From: Microvirga sp. VF16
Lineage (GTDB): Bacteria; Pseudomonadota; Alphaproteobacteria; Rhizobiales; Beijerinckiaceae
Reading direction: 5' to 3'
Length of the DNA stretch: 64,000 nucleotides
NCBI RefSeq assembly: GCF_016864375.1
Contig: NZ_CP069355.1
Coordinates: 248,001 to 312,000, forward strand
The notes under the pieces: generated by a model
The model's input: the letters and a program-made list of their open reading frames with translations, nothing else
Database searches by the model: none
What the model was told of the DNA's origin: nothing
Shown: positions 17,728 to 25,091 of the stretch, one piece after another
Numbering within the stretch: position 1 is the first letter of the stretch
Layout of the letters: every line of letters starts with the position of its first letter
Translations under genes and position numbers: made by a program

Positions 17728-19275
17728 TCACCTGTCGGCATCGTCCGTCCACTGTCGGCTCCTTTGGTCATTCCCCTCGCGACGTCCTCTTGCGTTGGAC
17801 CCTGAATGGCTTCGGACACGCTCTCTGGAAACGTCCAGTTTCAAGGAATTGGACTGGGCCAGTACGTCAAGCACACTCGCCAGGCGCTCGACCCCCTGTT
17901 CAATCTCCCGTTCGCCGAGGCTGGCGTAGCCCATCACCAGACCGACGATGCCCGGATGGCTGGCGGGAACTGCCGGATCATAGAGGGGGCTGACCGGGTA
18001 CAGGCCGAGGCCGGCGGCGGCTCTGGCGAGAAGCTCGTCCTCCCGCTCTTTGGGCACACGGTTCAGCCATGCGACAACGTGCAGGCCCGCGTCGGCACCG
18101 ACAACGGCTACGTCGTCCCCGAACGTCTTCGACAGGGATGCCAGCAGCACGGCCCGGCGTTCGCGGTTCCTGCGCCGGGCGCTGCGGACATGGCGCTCAT
18201 AGGCACCGCTCACGATGAGATCAGCCAGCGCATCCTGTTCGAGGGCAGGCGAGTGCCGGTCCGACAGCCGCTTCGCGCTGACGAACGCGTCCCGCAGCCC
18301 GGGCGGCACGACGAGGTAGCCGAGGCGGAGGGTCGGCGAGAGGGTCTTCGAGACGGTGCCGAGATAGAGGACGGTCTCGGCCCCGTCCAACGCCTGCAAC
18401 GCCGGGATCGGCGCGATGTCGTAGCGGTACTCGCTGTCGTAATCGTCCTCGATCACGTAGGCGCCGCTCCGGCGTGCCCAGGACAAGAGCTCCCGCCGGC
18501 GAGCCGCCGACATCACGCCGCCGAGCGGAAACTGATGCGACGGCGTCACATAGGCCAGCCGCGCATCCCCGAGCCCGTCCGTCCGCATGCCCTCGCCGTC
18601 GACGTCGACCGGGATCGGCACCGCACCGACAGCGCTGAAGGTCTGGCGGGCCAGCCCATAGCAGGGGTTCTCCACGAGAACACGGTCACCGGGATCGAGC
18701 AGCAACCGGGCGCAGAGATCGAGCCCCTGCTGCGATCCGTTCACGATCACAATCTGGTCGGGATCGCAGCGCAGGCCCCGGGCCCGCCAAAGATAGCCTT
18801 GCAGCGCGGCCCGCAGCTCGAGCGACCCGGCCGGATCGCCATAGCCCAGACGCGCCGGGCGGCGCAGGATGGCGGCGCTGATCGCCTTCCTCCATGCCAG
18901 CGTCGGGAAGTCGGCGGCGGCCACGTCGCCGTACCGGAAATCGGCAATGAGCCGTCCCGGGAGCGGTGGGGACGGGATCGGAAGATCGAGAACTCTCTGG
19001 CCATAGGACGAGAGCCGGACCGTCACCGGCGCGGGCACTTCCCGCAGCTTTGGCACATCGAGGCCCAGCCCCTGCACCACGGTTGCCCGAGCACCCTGAC
19101 GGGTCTCGAGATATCCTTCGGCGATGAGTTGCCCGTACGCGGCGGTGACCGTGGTGCGCGACACACCCCATTCGGCGGCGAGCGCCCGCGTCGAGGGCAA
19201 GCGGGCTCCCGGTCCATGAACGCCCCGCCGGATCTGGTCCTTGATCGCCTCGCAGATCTGGCGCGTGACGGTCAT
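17728..19275 (-). CDS. MocR/PdxR-type transcriptional regulator (GntR HTH fused to aminotransferase fold)
   Basis: The N-terminal winged helix (about residues 1-75) reads ICEAIKDQIRRGVHGPGARL, then PSTRALAAEWGVSRTTVTAA. A linker leads to a fold type I aminotransferase-like domain (about 120-480): GYGDPAGSLELRAALQGYL, VNGSQQGLDLCARLLLDPGD, YVIEDDYDSEYRYD and the PLP Lys in LGTVSKTLSPTLRLGYLV. MocR proteins sense PLP or amino compounds. I use the ATG at 19275 (MTVTRQICEAI); the open frame runs to 19470 but would enter the divergent gene. The family normally ends near ERLASVLDVL, so the last 45 residues are an unusual tail. Confidence 0.92.
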   Translation of the reverse strand: MTVTRQICEAIKDQIRRGVHGPGARLPSTRALAAEWGVSRTTVTAAYGQLIAEGYLETRQGARATVVQGLGLDVPKLREVPAPVTVRLSSYGQRVLDLPIPSPPLPGRLIADFRYGDVAAADFPTLAWRKAISAAILRRPARLGYGDPAGSLELRAALQGYLWRARGLRCDPDQIVIVNGSQQGLDLCARLLLDPGDRVLVENPCYGLARQTFSAVGAVPIPVDVDGEGMRTDGLGDARLAYVTPSHQFPLGGVMSAARRRELLSWARRSGAYVIEDDYDSEYRYDIAPIPALQALDGAETVLYLGTVSKTLSPTLRLGYLVVPPGLRDAFVSAKRLSDRHSPALEQDALADLIVSGAYERHVRSARRRNRERRAVLLASLSKTFGDDVAVVGADAGLHVVAWLNRVPKEREDELLARAAAGLGLYPVSPLYDPAVPASHPGIVGLVMGYASLGEREIEQGVERLASVLDVLAQSNSLKLDVSRERVRSHSGSNARGRREGNDQRSRQWTDDADR

Positions 19276-19371
19276 GTCTTCGGATAACTGGCCCACCAAA
19301 TTGCTCTCGAACTGGCTATTCCCTGCGGGCCAGATTGCAGGCACTCCTCTGTGCAGGCAAGGAGACCCGCC
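19276..19371. promoter_or_regulatory. Divergent control region with AACTGGC direct repeats
   Basis: The 96 bases between the MocR-type gene (minus) and the PaiB-type gene (plus) hold two direct copies of AACTGGC at 19286-19292 and 19310-19316, 24 bases apart. A GGCCAG, the inverse of CTGGCC, follows in the next 20 bases. MocR/PdxR regulators are known to bind direct repeats in the region shared with their divergent target, so these are plausible operators. Confidence 0.5.
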
Positions 19372-20004
19372 GTGTACATTCCACCCGCCTTCCGCGACGA
19401 CGATCCCGCCAGCCTGCATGCCACCATGCGGGCATCGCGGCTGTCCAACCTGGTCAGCGCGACCCAGCACGGCCTGATCGCCACGCCCCTACCCTTCGTC
19501 CTCGACGAGACGGAGGGAGAGCATGGCGTCCTCTACGGGCACGTCGCCAAGGCCAATCCGCAATGGAAGACCCCTCCCATCGGCGAGGCCATGGCGATCT
19601 TCATGGGACCGGACGCTTACATCACGCCCTCTTGGTATGCAACGAAGCAGGAAACCGGCAAGGTCGTGCCGACCTGGAACTACGTCGCGGTTCATGCCTA
19701 TGGTCCGGTCGAGTTCTTCGAGGATCCCGAGCGGCTGCTCGACGTGGTGACCCGGCTGACGCGGCTGCACGAGGAGCCGCGGGCTTTTCCCTGGGCGGTC
19801 AGCGACGCGCCGGCCGACTTCATCGGCTCGCAGTTGCGCGGCATCGTCGGGGTGCGCCTGCCGATCACGCGCCTCGAGGGCAAGCGCAAGATGAGCCAGA
19901 ACCGCTCGGAGGCCGATCGCCATGGCGTTGCCGCCGGCCTGGCCGAGAGCGAACGGCCCTTGGACCGTGACGTCGTGAAACTCATTCCGGTGGGGATGCC
20001 ATGA
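19372..20004 (+). CDS. PaiB-type FMN-binding split-barrel protein
   Basis: A 210-residue protein of the PaiB family (negative regulator of sporulation and degradative enzymes in Bacillus; flavin-binding split barrel). The family start MYIPPAFRDDDPASLHATM is visible when the GTG at 19372 is used, with AAGGAG 7 bases before it; the upstream ATG at 19351 would place this start inside the protein. Further motifs are HGLIATPLPFVLDETEGEHG, GHVAKANPQWK, DAYITPSWYATK, VPTWNYVAVHAYG and KRKMSQNRSEADRHGVAAGL. It leads a plus-strand operon with LysE- and DapA-like genes, divergent from MocR. In such clusters PaiB-like proteins may serve as enzymes rather than regulators. Confidence 0.9.
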   Translation: MYIPPAFRDDDPASLHATMRASRLSNLVSATQHGLIATPLPFVLDETEGEHGVLYGHVAKANPQWKTPPIGEAMAIFMGPDAYITPSWYATKQETGKVVPTWNYVAVHAYGPVEFFEDPERLLDVVTRLTRLHEEPRAFPWAVSDAPADFIGSQLRGIVGVRLPITRLEGKRKMSQNRSEADRHGVAAGLAESERPLDRDVVKLIPVGMP

Positions 20005-20636
20005 CTACGGATCTGCACCAGATCGGTCTCGTCTACACCGCGTACGTGATCGCGGCAGCCAGTCCCGGCCCCAGCAACATGGCGATCATGAGCATGGCCA
20101 TGCGCCAGGGCCGTACGGCCGCCCTGGTTCTCGCGGCGGGTGTCGTCACGGGCTCTCTGTTCTGGGGTGTGCTGGCGGCAACCGGCATCTCCGCGCTCCT
20201 GGCACGCTATGCGCATGTGCTGGTGATCCTCAAGGTCCTGGGCGGTGTCTATCTGCTCTACCTTGCCGTCAGGGCGGCCCGGTCAGCCCTGACACCCGAT
20301 GGCACCGGCTCCCCGTCCGCCGATCACGAGAAGGAATTGAGGTCCGCCCTGCTCTACCGCCGCGGGCTTCTGCTCCACCTGACGAACCCGAAGTCGGTGC
20401 TGGCCTGGATCGCCCTCATGACCCTTGGTCTCGGCCCGGGAGCGACCGGGCCCACGGTGGCGCTCATCCTGAGCGGCTGCGCCACCCTCAGCGTCACCAT
20501 CTTCTGCGGCTACGCGGTGATGTTCTCGACCAGGCCGATGGTCAAGCTCTACGGCAGGGCGCGACGCTGGATCGAGGGAACCCTGGCGGCCTTCTTCGGC
20601 ATCGCCGGCCTGCGCCTGCTGCTGTCCCGCTCCTGA
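20001..20636 (+). CDS. LysE/RhtB-family amino acid exporter
   Basis: A 211-residue inner-membrane exporter with about six helices. The N-terminal segment AYVIAAASPGPSNMAIMSMA is the LysE/RhtB signature (P-G-P in helix 1). Next come GRTAALVLAAGVVTGSLFWG and LKVLGGVYLLYLAVRAARSA, and the conserved LTNPKSVLAWIALM near residue 130. The start overlaps the PaiB stop by 4 bases (ATGA), so the two are coupled. Export of an amino acid or of a toxic analogue fits the PLP-enzyme and DapA-like neighbours. Confidence 0.92.
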   Translation: MTTDLHQIGLVYTAYVIAAASPGPSNMAIMSMAMRQGRTAALVLAAGVVTGSLFWGVLAATGISALLARYAHVLVILKVLGGVYLLYLAVRAARSALTPDGTGSPSADHEKELRSALLYRRGLLLHLTNPKSVLAWIALMTLGLGPGATGPTVALILSGCATLSVTIFCGYAVMFSTRPMVKLYGRARRWIEGTLAAFFGIAGLRLLLSRS

Positions 20637-20658
20637 ACCAACTCGCCTGAGGTCTCAT

Positions 20659-21561
20659 ATGACACCATTTCAAGGATTGTCCGCCTTCCCGATCACGCCG
20701 ACCGACGCCCGCGGTAGGGTCGACACGGACGCCCTGGGTCGCCTGCTGGAGCGGCTCCATGCGGCTGGGGTCGACTCGATCGGCCTGCTCGGCAGCACCG
20801 GCGGCTACATGTATCTCACCCGGGAGGAGCGGCGGCGGGCCATCGTGGCTGCCGTCGGCAGTGTCGGAGGCAGAACCCCTCTCATCGTCGGCGTGGGGGC
20901 GCTGCGGACGGACGAGGCGGAGACCCTGGCGCGGGATGCGGCATCCGAGGGCGCCGATGCGCTGCTGCTGGCGCCCGTCTCCTACACGCCCCTGACTGAG
21001 GAAGAGGCTTACCAGCATTATTGCGCCGTGGCGCGGGCAACGGACCTGCCGCTGTGCCTCTACAACAATCCAGGGACGACCCACTTCACGTTCAGCGATG
21101 CCCTTCTGAGGCGGCTCGCTGCTGTTCCGAACATCAAGGCGGTAAAGATGCCGCTGCCGAAGGACATGGAGTTCAAGGCGGAGTTGGACCGTCTGCGGCC
21201 AGACAGCTCTGGCGACTTCGCCATCGGCTACAGCGGTGACTGGGGCGCGGCCGACGCGCTGCTTGCCGGCGCGGACGCCTGGTACAGCGTCGTCGGCGGC
21301 CTGCTCCCGGACCCTGCCCTCAGGCTGGTTCGGGCTGCACAGGCCGGAGATGTGGCCGAGGTGCGCCGCATCAACAGCCACTTCCAGCCGTTGTGGGACT
21401 TGTTCAAGGAGTTCGGCAGCATCCGTGTGGTGTATGCCGCCGCCAACATCCTCTCATTGTGCGAAGCCCTTCCGCCGCGGCCCATCCTGCCCCTCACCGA
21501 TGCCGATTGTCGGCGCGTGGCATCAGCGCTGGATGCCTTGTCAGGACTGATGCAGCGATGA
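20659..21561 (+). CDS. DapA-like class I aldolase (dihydrodipicolinate synthase family)
   Basis: A TIM-barrel enzyme of 300 residues in the DHDPS/NAL family. Motifs are LSAFPITPTDARGRVDTDAL, IGLLGSTGGYMYLTREERR (family GxTGE replaced by STGGY), and LLLAPVSYTPLTEEEAYQHY. The conserved Tyr lies in LPLCLYNNPGTTHF and the Schiff-base Lys in NIKAVKMPLPKD. The changed carboxylate-binding loop suggests a substrate other than pyruvate plus aspartate semialdehyde. It follows the LysE gene by 22 bases with AGGTCTC just before the ATG. It may release or build a keto acid used by the other PLP-cluster enzymes. Confidence 0.88.
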   Translation: MTPFQGLSAFPITPTDARGRVDTDALGRLLERLHAAGVDSIGLLGSTGGYMYLTREERRRAIVAAVGSVGGRTPLIVGVGALRTDEAETLARDAASEGADALLLAPVSYTPLTEEEAYQHYCAVARATDLPLCLYNNPGTTHFTFSDALLRRLAAVPNIKAVKMPLPKDMEFKAELDRLRPDSSGDFAIGYSGDWGAADALLAGADAWYSVVGGLLPDPALRLVRAAQAGDVAEVRRINSHFQPLWDLFKEFGSIRVVYAAANILSLCEALPPRPILPLTDADCRRVASALDALSGLMQR

Positions 21562-21748
21562 ACAGTTGAGCGTGCTCCTTGAGCGGTATGGGCTGGCTGT
21601 GCGGCCTTGAAAGTCTAGTGAGGCTGAGCTGACTTTGAACGGTGATGGCGCATGTATGCTCGTCGAGGACGGCAATGGCTGCTCGGGCCCTCCCGGAACC
21701 GTCTCTCTCGCCGCTCGGGTTCTCGCTCCCAATCTCATGCTCCCACCT

Positions 21749-21840
21749 GGATCTCATAAAGGGCTTGAGCTGCGCGTTTCGCGTGATCGTGAGCAGCGAT
21801 TTCACCGCATCGTGAGCACGGATTTCAGGGGATCTTGAGC
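21749..21840. repeat. Degenerate 23-bp tandem repeats ending in TGAGC
   Basis: Three direct units of exactly 23 bases end at 21794, 21817 and 21840 (GATCGTGAGC, CATCGTGAGC, GATCTTGAGC), each preceded by an ATTTCA- or GTTTCG-like stretch. A fourth weaker unit ends at 21770. Short terminal repeats like this occur at the ends of IS21-family elements, so this may be the end of a lost IS. No IS21 gene is left beside it. Confidence 0.55.
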
Positions 21841-21940
21841 GACGGCTTCAATGTCCTAGTGCAAAGGTTTGCAGGCGGCGCGTCCACCTTTGCGGCTGCC
21901 TCGTCGGGGTCAGCACAAGATCTGTTCCCAATGATACGTT

Positions 21941-22252
21941 TCGGCATTATAAACCAAACACAGCAATCCTGGAGACAGGATCGCTTTCTCGGATCTTGGT
22001 CCGACGCATTTCGTGCTCAACCGCCTGAAGAGACGCACCGGCGGTGCGATGGAGCGGCAATAGCCGAAGGTGAGGCAAATCTGCCTTACGCCAGACCATC
22101 GCCGCAAGCAGATGCCAGCAATGGTCCTTATCTTGGAACGCCCTAGCCATGTCCGACATGGTAGTGATGCTCGCCACCGCCGACCACGAGGTCAGAGCCT
22201 CGCGCAAAGCCATAGTTCCCAAGGAAAAGCGGTCTTTGGTTTATAATGCCGA
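21941..22252. repeat. Inner inverted repeat flanking one small gene
   Basis: TCGGCATTATAAACCAAA at 21941-21958 is repeated in perfect inverse at 22235-22252. An imperfect GATACGTT/AACGTATC-like extension lies outside. The arms sit tightly on both sides of a minus-strand reading frame: one arm includes its stop codon region, and the other lies about 20 bases before its start. This looks like a single-gene cassette. Confidence 0.75.
21947..22213 (-). CDS. Small hypothetical protein in an inverted-repeat cassette
   Basis: An 88-residue frame starting MALREALTSWSAVASITTMS, with mid-part HCWHLLAAMVWRKADLPHLR and ending RIAVFGL. The TAA stop lies inside the left arm of the 18-bp inverted repeat. 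I recognise no family. No signal peptide or TM helix is seen, and the protein is basic with mixed helices. The ribosome site is weak (GGGA). Its tight fit inside the repeat supports a real cassette gene, but it may not be expressed. Confidence 0.4.
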   Translation of the reverse strand: MALREALTSWSAVASITTMSDMARAFQDKDHCWHLLAAMVWRKADLPHLRLLPLHRTAGASLQAVEHEMRRTKIRESDPVSRIAVFGL

Positions 22253-22589
22253 TACGTTTAGCTAGAACGGAGCAGAAACCTTCTCAAGGTGGGCTTGCGG
22301 ACTGATCCTGACTGCGAAGCCAGATGATACTCGCGTTGATCTGGTACCTATTTGAAACTGTTGCCTTAACTGCTTTGTCAAACCTGTGTCGGCAGCGCTA
22401 CCCTCTCACCGACGTAACGTCGTAGAGCAGTAACCTCCTCCATTGGTTGATTAACCTTGGAATGATGGTTCGAACACCTTATTCGGCGCAAATGCAGCCC
22501 TCGCTGAGCACTCACCGTTAGGTCAAGAGCCTGTGTTCTTGCTACGCACTTCGTTACCGTGTCATTGGGAACAGATCTTGCGCTGGCCC

Positions 22590-22736
22590 CAAGAGCGCGT
22601 CCGATGGGAGACGCTCGTTCGGCCTGATCTCCTGTTGCAGACTCGGACGCTGGCGCTCCATCGCTCGGTCTCTCCCTACGATGTGCTTGAAGACGCCTTG
22701 AGCGTCTACTTGCGAGACGCCTTCCCCAAACGGTAA
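22590..22736 (+). pseudogene. Remnant of a ribbon-helix-helix-like small gene
   Basis: The frame reads LVRPDLLLQTRTLALHRSVS, then PYDVLEDALSVYLRDAF. It aligns with the intact gene 70 bases downstream (IRPDLLLGLRKLALDRDMSP, YAVLDDAVEAYL). The N-terminal part is replaced by unrelated sequence at the right arm of the 29-bp inverted repeat, so the gene lost its start. It is a tandem paralogue broken by the repeat. Confidence 0.6.
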
Positions 22737-22804
22737 CAGCCGGAAGAGAGACTGCTTCCCCACGTTATCTTCTTGTCAATGGAGCTTACCTTGTCGCGTC
22801 CCGC

Positions 22805-23008
22805 GTGACCCAACCCACGCCTGCACCCAAACGGACAGGCCGCCCGCCTCGGACAGATGAGGCCGAACGCGAGAAATGGGGAGCAAAGATCAGGCCCGAT
22901 CTGCTCTTGGGCCTGCGCAAGCTCGCGTTGGATCGGGACATGTCCCCTTATGCCGTCCTCGATGATGCGGTTGAGGCTTATTTGCAAAAGGCGGCCTCGT
23001 CGCGATAG
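22805..23008 (+). CDS. Small ribbon-helix-helix-like protein
   Basis: A 67-residue basic protein. A Pro-rich start (TQPTPAPKRTGRPPRTDEAE) with a GRPPR element is followed by KIRPDLLLGLRKLALDRDMS and PYAVLDDAVEAYLQKA. That is a beta strand followed by two helices, as in RHH DNA-binding proteins or antitoxins of the CopG/MetJ fold. The start is a GTG; an ATG at 22779 is out of frame. No toxin gene follows directly, so it may be an orphan regulator. It neighbours a WGR remnant. Confidence 0.5.
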   Translation: MTQPTPAPKRTGRPPRTDEAEREKWGAKIRPDLLLGLRKLALDRDMSPYAVLDDAVEAYLQKAASSR

Positions 23009-23019
23009 GACCGCGATCT

Positions 23020-23240
23020 GTGAATGAGATCTTCCTTACCCGCCACGAGCAAGAGTGAAACATGGCACGGCTCTCCGTGATGCGCCTAGAACCCGACTTG
23101 TTCGGGCCGATCGTGCTGGTGTGAGAATGGGAAAGGATCGGCGGCGTATGCCGCGCTTTGCGGGGGCCTTTCGCGACTGCAGAAGCCGCCGACAAAGCCC
23201 GCGCCGTTCCACAGTGCGGCAAGATCCGGCGTGTTGACCT
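23020..23240 (+). pseudogene. WGR-domain gene, broken by stops
   Basis: Reading one frame through stops gives EIFLTRHEQE, stop, NMARLSVMRLEPDLFGPIVL, V, stop, EWERIGGVCRALRGPFATAE, AADKA. This is the WGR pattern (N-M-x-R-x-Y-x-L-x-x-x-P-x-L-F-G, then R-E-W-G-R-I-G) with W-E-R for W-G-R. The stops are TGA codons at about 23056 and at 23122. Two intact stand-alone WGR genes lie elsewhere in the window (38434 and 57799), so this is a decayed third copy. Confidence 0.7.
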
Positions 23241-23269
23241 TGAGGCCGGTCTAGCTCATGAGTGGTGCG

Positions 23270-23659
23270 CTAGCCCAAATCGGTATGCGGAAAGTCCTTC
23301 CCCTTATACAGCAAGGGGATGTTGTAGTTCTTCGCGCAGGCATAGGCGAACGTATCGCCCATGTTCAACTGAGCCGGATGCGGCTTGCCATACTGAACGC
23401 GTGCCCGGATCGCGCGCTTTCCGATCTCCGGCGTGAGGCTGACGTTCCGAACCTTCAACGCAGTCATGAACTCCGTCACAAGCTCCTCGGCAACGTCAAT
23501 GCTGATGTTCTTCGCCTTGCTGACAGCAAGGACGCTTTCCATCATCGCAATGGGCGAGGTGGTGAGCGGGGTTGTTGCCGCGTCCAGCTTAGCGAGCAGA
23601 ATTTCCTTGTCCTCTTCGTTCGCGAGAATACCGCACACAGCGGACGCATCCAAAAACAT
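23270..23659 (-). CDS. vapC: VapC-type PIN-domain toxin (ribonuclease)
   Basis: A 129-residue PIN-domain protein. The acidic site is visible: MFLDASAVCGIL (first Asp), then the Glu in IAMMESVLAVSKAK, and MGDTFAYACAKNYNIPLLYK (Asp of the third motif) followed by GKDFPHTDLG. VapC toxins cleave tRNA or rRNA and are held inactive by VapB. The ATG overlaps the VapB stop by one base (TAATG), so it is translated by coupling. An earlier start (MGGGV) five codons upstream is less likely. Confidence 0.9.
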   Translation of the reverse strand: MFLDASAVCGILANEEDKEILLAKLDAATTPLTTSPIAMMESVLAVSKAKNISIDVAEELVTEFMTALKVRNVSLTPEIGKRAIRARVQYGKPHPAQLNMGDTFAYACAKNYNIPLLYKGKDFPHTDLG

Positions 23660-23907
23660 TACTCCTCCCCCCATTCCTCGTCAGAGGCGCGTTTGTGCTC
23701 TTCCCACGTCATAATGCTGCTAGTGCCGAGCCGCGCTGCCTTGTCGAGGACAGGGGCAAGCAACTCCCGAACGCTCTTCTTGCTGTTTTCCTTTTCCATG
23801 GCCCCATTCAGGGCATCCCTGATCACGTCCATTTTCTTGACCCGGCGCACCCGCGCCAAATGTTCAATCTGGCTGAGCAATTCGGGGTCTTTGATGTTTA
23901 GCGCCAT
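23659..23907 (-). CDS. vapB: VapB-type antitoxin
   Basis: An 82-residue antitoxin of the PSK-regulator type (Rv0623/VapB). The N-terminal DNA-binding part is MALNIKDPELLSQIEHLARV followed by KKMDVIRDALNGAM. The C-terminal acidic tail TWEEHKRASDEEWGEE should bind and block the toxin. It lies immediately upstream of the PIN gene, and GGTACC-centred palindromes sit just before its ATG, which fits autoregulation. Confidence 0.88.
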   Translation of the reverse strand: MALNIKDPELLSQIEHLARVRRVKKMDVIRDALNGAMEKENSKKSVRELLAPVLDKAARLGTSSIMTWEEHKRASDEEWGEE

Positions 23908-23956
23908 TTTGGTACCCTTTTAAGGCCTTCTTGGTACCGTATAAAAGGTACCTTTT
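23908..23956. promoter_or_regulatory. GGTACC operator cluster before vapBC
   Basis: Three GGTACC copies lie at 23911-23916, 23933-23938 and 23947-23952 just upstream of vapB. The last is the centre of a perfect 14-bp palindrome (AAAAGGTACCTTTT, 23943-23956). Repeated palindromes at this place are expected for VapB or VapBC autorepression. Confidence 0.7.
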
Positions 23957-24420
23957 CAACATAAAGGTGACGCTCCCGTTGCCTTGGCGGTGGTCAGTCG
24001 ACCAAAAGGAAAGCGGGAGTGCTGGTTGAGCCACGCAAAGCGCGATCGCTTGTGAAACCAGAACAGGATGACAAGTCTTGGATCAGGGCGCAGCTTGCGC
24101 GATATTGAAGCTCGGGGTTGGGGAAGGGTTTTCCCCTCTCTCCCGTTTCCTAGATCCAGAATTGGACCCGGATTGACAGCTGCCAGGCCGTTCGGGTCCT
24201 TTTCCATTCTAGGGCCAAGCTAATGGGTAGAAACCACATTGCTTTGTCCTCCGTTTGAGGGCGGAGCCGTCCGCCTCTGTCCAGGTGGCTCATCCTCCTG
24301 GATCGCGCCGCTGGCTCGGCGCTGCTGCTTTCGCCCTCAAAACTTGCTGTCTGGTCTACGCCACCTTCCGTTGTAGTTCGGTAAACCGAGTGGCCACAGC
24401 TTATGGAAGAATGAGGAATT
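23957..24420. other. Gap between vapBC promoter and DUF2958 gene
   Basis: About 460 bases with short frames only and no recognisable product. It is slightly AT-richer than the flanks. Nothing supported by a ribosome site and homology was seen. Confidence 0.4.
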
Positions 24421-24438
24421 GGGCGGCGGTGGCCGCCC
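24421..24438. terminator. Hairpin after the DUF2958 gene
   Basis: GGGCGGC at 24421-24427 pairs with GCCGCCC at 24432-24438 over a 4-base loop. It starts 5 bases after the stop of the minus-strand DUF2958 gene. It lacks a T run, so termination strength is uncertain. Confidence 0.45.
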
Positions 24439-24442
24439 ATCG

Positions 24443-24805
24443 TCAGACCGCGATCTGCCTCGCAGCTCGCGCCTCGGCCGCCAGTTCGGAGAGCGTCTTG
24501 AAGCTGCGGAAATTCAGATCCTTGTAGACCGGCAGTATCGGATGGTTGGTGATCTCTGTCAGGCTCACCGAACCGATTTCGGGTTCACCCATGCCGAGAT
24601 CGCACAGGCCAAAGGCTGTATTACCGTCCTCCGGATCAATCTCCGTCAGCAGCCAGACACAATCGGCATGCGGCGTCAACAGCGTCACGACCGGAACGGG
24701 ATCGGCGCGTTCGCGGGTGGCCGGATCGGCGTTCTTGAGCAACTGGCTCCATTCGGTCTCGGTGAACAGCTTCGCGATCAGCGGGGTAGCGGCGGCAATG
24801 GTCAT
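24443..24805 (-). CDS. DUF2958 plasmid-associated protein
   Basis: A 120-residue protein starting MTIAAATPLIAKLFTETEWS. Family landmarks are PVPVVTLLTPHADCVWLLTE, IDPEDGNTAFGLCDLGMGEP and EIGSVSLTEI. DUF2958 proteins are common on rhizobial plasmids and integrative elements, usually near antirestriction (ArdC) and ParB-like genes, as here; their role is unknown. The ATG at 24805 is used because the family begins there. Confidence 0.85.
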   Translation of the reverse strand: MTIAAATPLIAKLFTETEWSQLLKNADPATRERADPVPVVTLLTPHADCVWLLTEIDPEDGNTAFGLCDLGMGEPEIGSVSLTEITNHPILPVYKDLNFRSFKTLSELAAEARAARQIAV

Positions 24806-24851
24806 AGTGTGCCGCCTATGACTTGATCGATATAGTAGGCATAGCACGGCG

Positions 24852-25052
24852 ATGGAACTGCTCCATCACGGCGTCGACCAATCCGTGATCGCGCTCTGGC
24901 TTGGACATGAATCCGTGGAAACGACCCAGATCTACATCCACGCCGACATGCGGTTGAAGGAGAAGGCGCTGTCTCAGGTCGTCAGACCGGAAGCCAATCC
25001 AGGGCGGTATCGTCCCAACGACGAACTGCTCGCATTCCTTGAATCGCTTTGA
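24852..25052 (+). pseudogene. Tyrosine recombinase (integrase), C-terminal tail
   Basis: The 66 residues read ELLHHGVDQSVIALWLGHES, then VETTQIYIHADMRLKEKALS. This is the end of a phage-type integrase: the G-H in LGHESVETT is the conserved GH pair of box II, and the Tyr in TQIYIHA is the DNA-cleaving residue. The catalytic Arg part and N-terminal domains are absent (full proteins have 300-400 residues). Sequence before 24852 belongs to the divergent DUF2958 gene, so the gene was cut and cannot act. Confidence 0.78.
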
Positions 25053-25091
25053 TTATGCCGACCGCCGCATGGCCGAACCCCGGCAAGCCAG

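Larger units (their letters stand above)
21906..22589. repeat. Outer inverted repeat, 29 bp, enclosing about 680 bases
   Basis: The left arm at 21906-21934 and the right arm at 22561-22589 match as inverted copies at 27 of 29 positions (core CAAGATCTGTTCCCAATGA). They enclose the smaller inverted-repeat cassette at 21941-22252 and extra sequence. No transposase lies within, so this could be a non-autonomous element or the result of an inverted duplication. Confidence 0.7.

Noticed and set aside
17806..19287. A 493-codon plus-strand open frame
   Set aside because: It is the antisense shadow of the MocR-type gene in high-GC DNA; its translation has no domain pattern.
21941..22252. dif or Xer sites flanking the small gene cassette
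   Set aside because: The 18-bp arm lacks the two 11-bp XerC/XerD half-sites with a 6-bp centre expected for dif-type sites.
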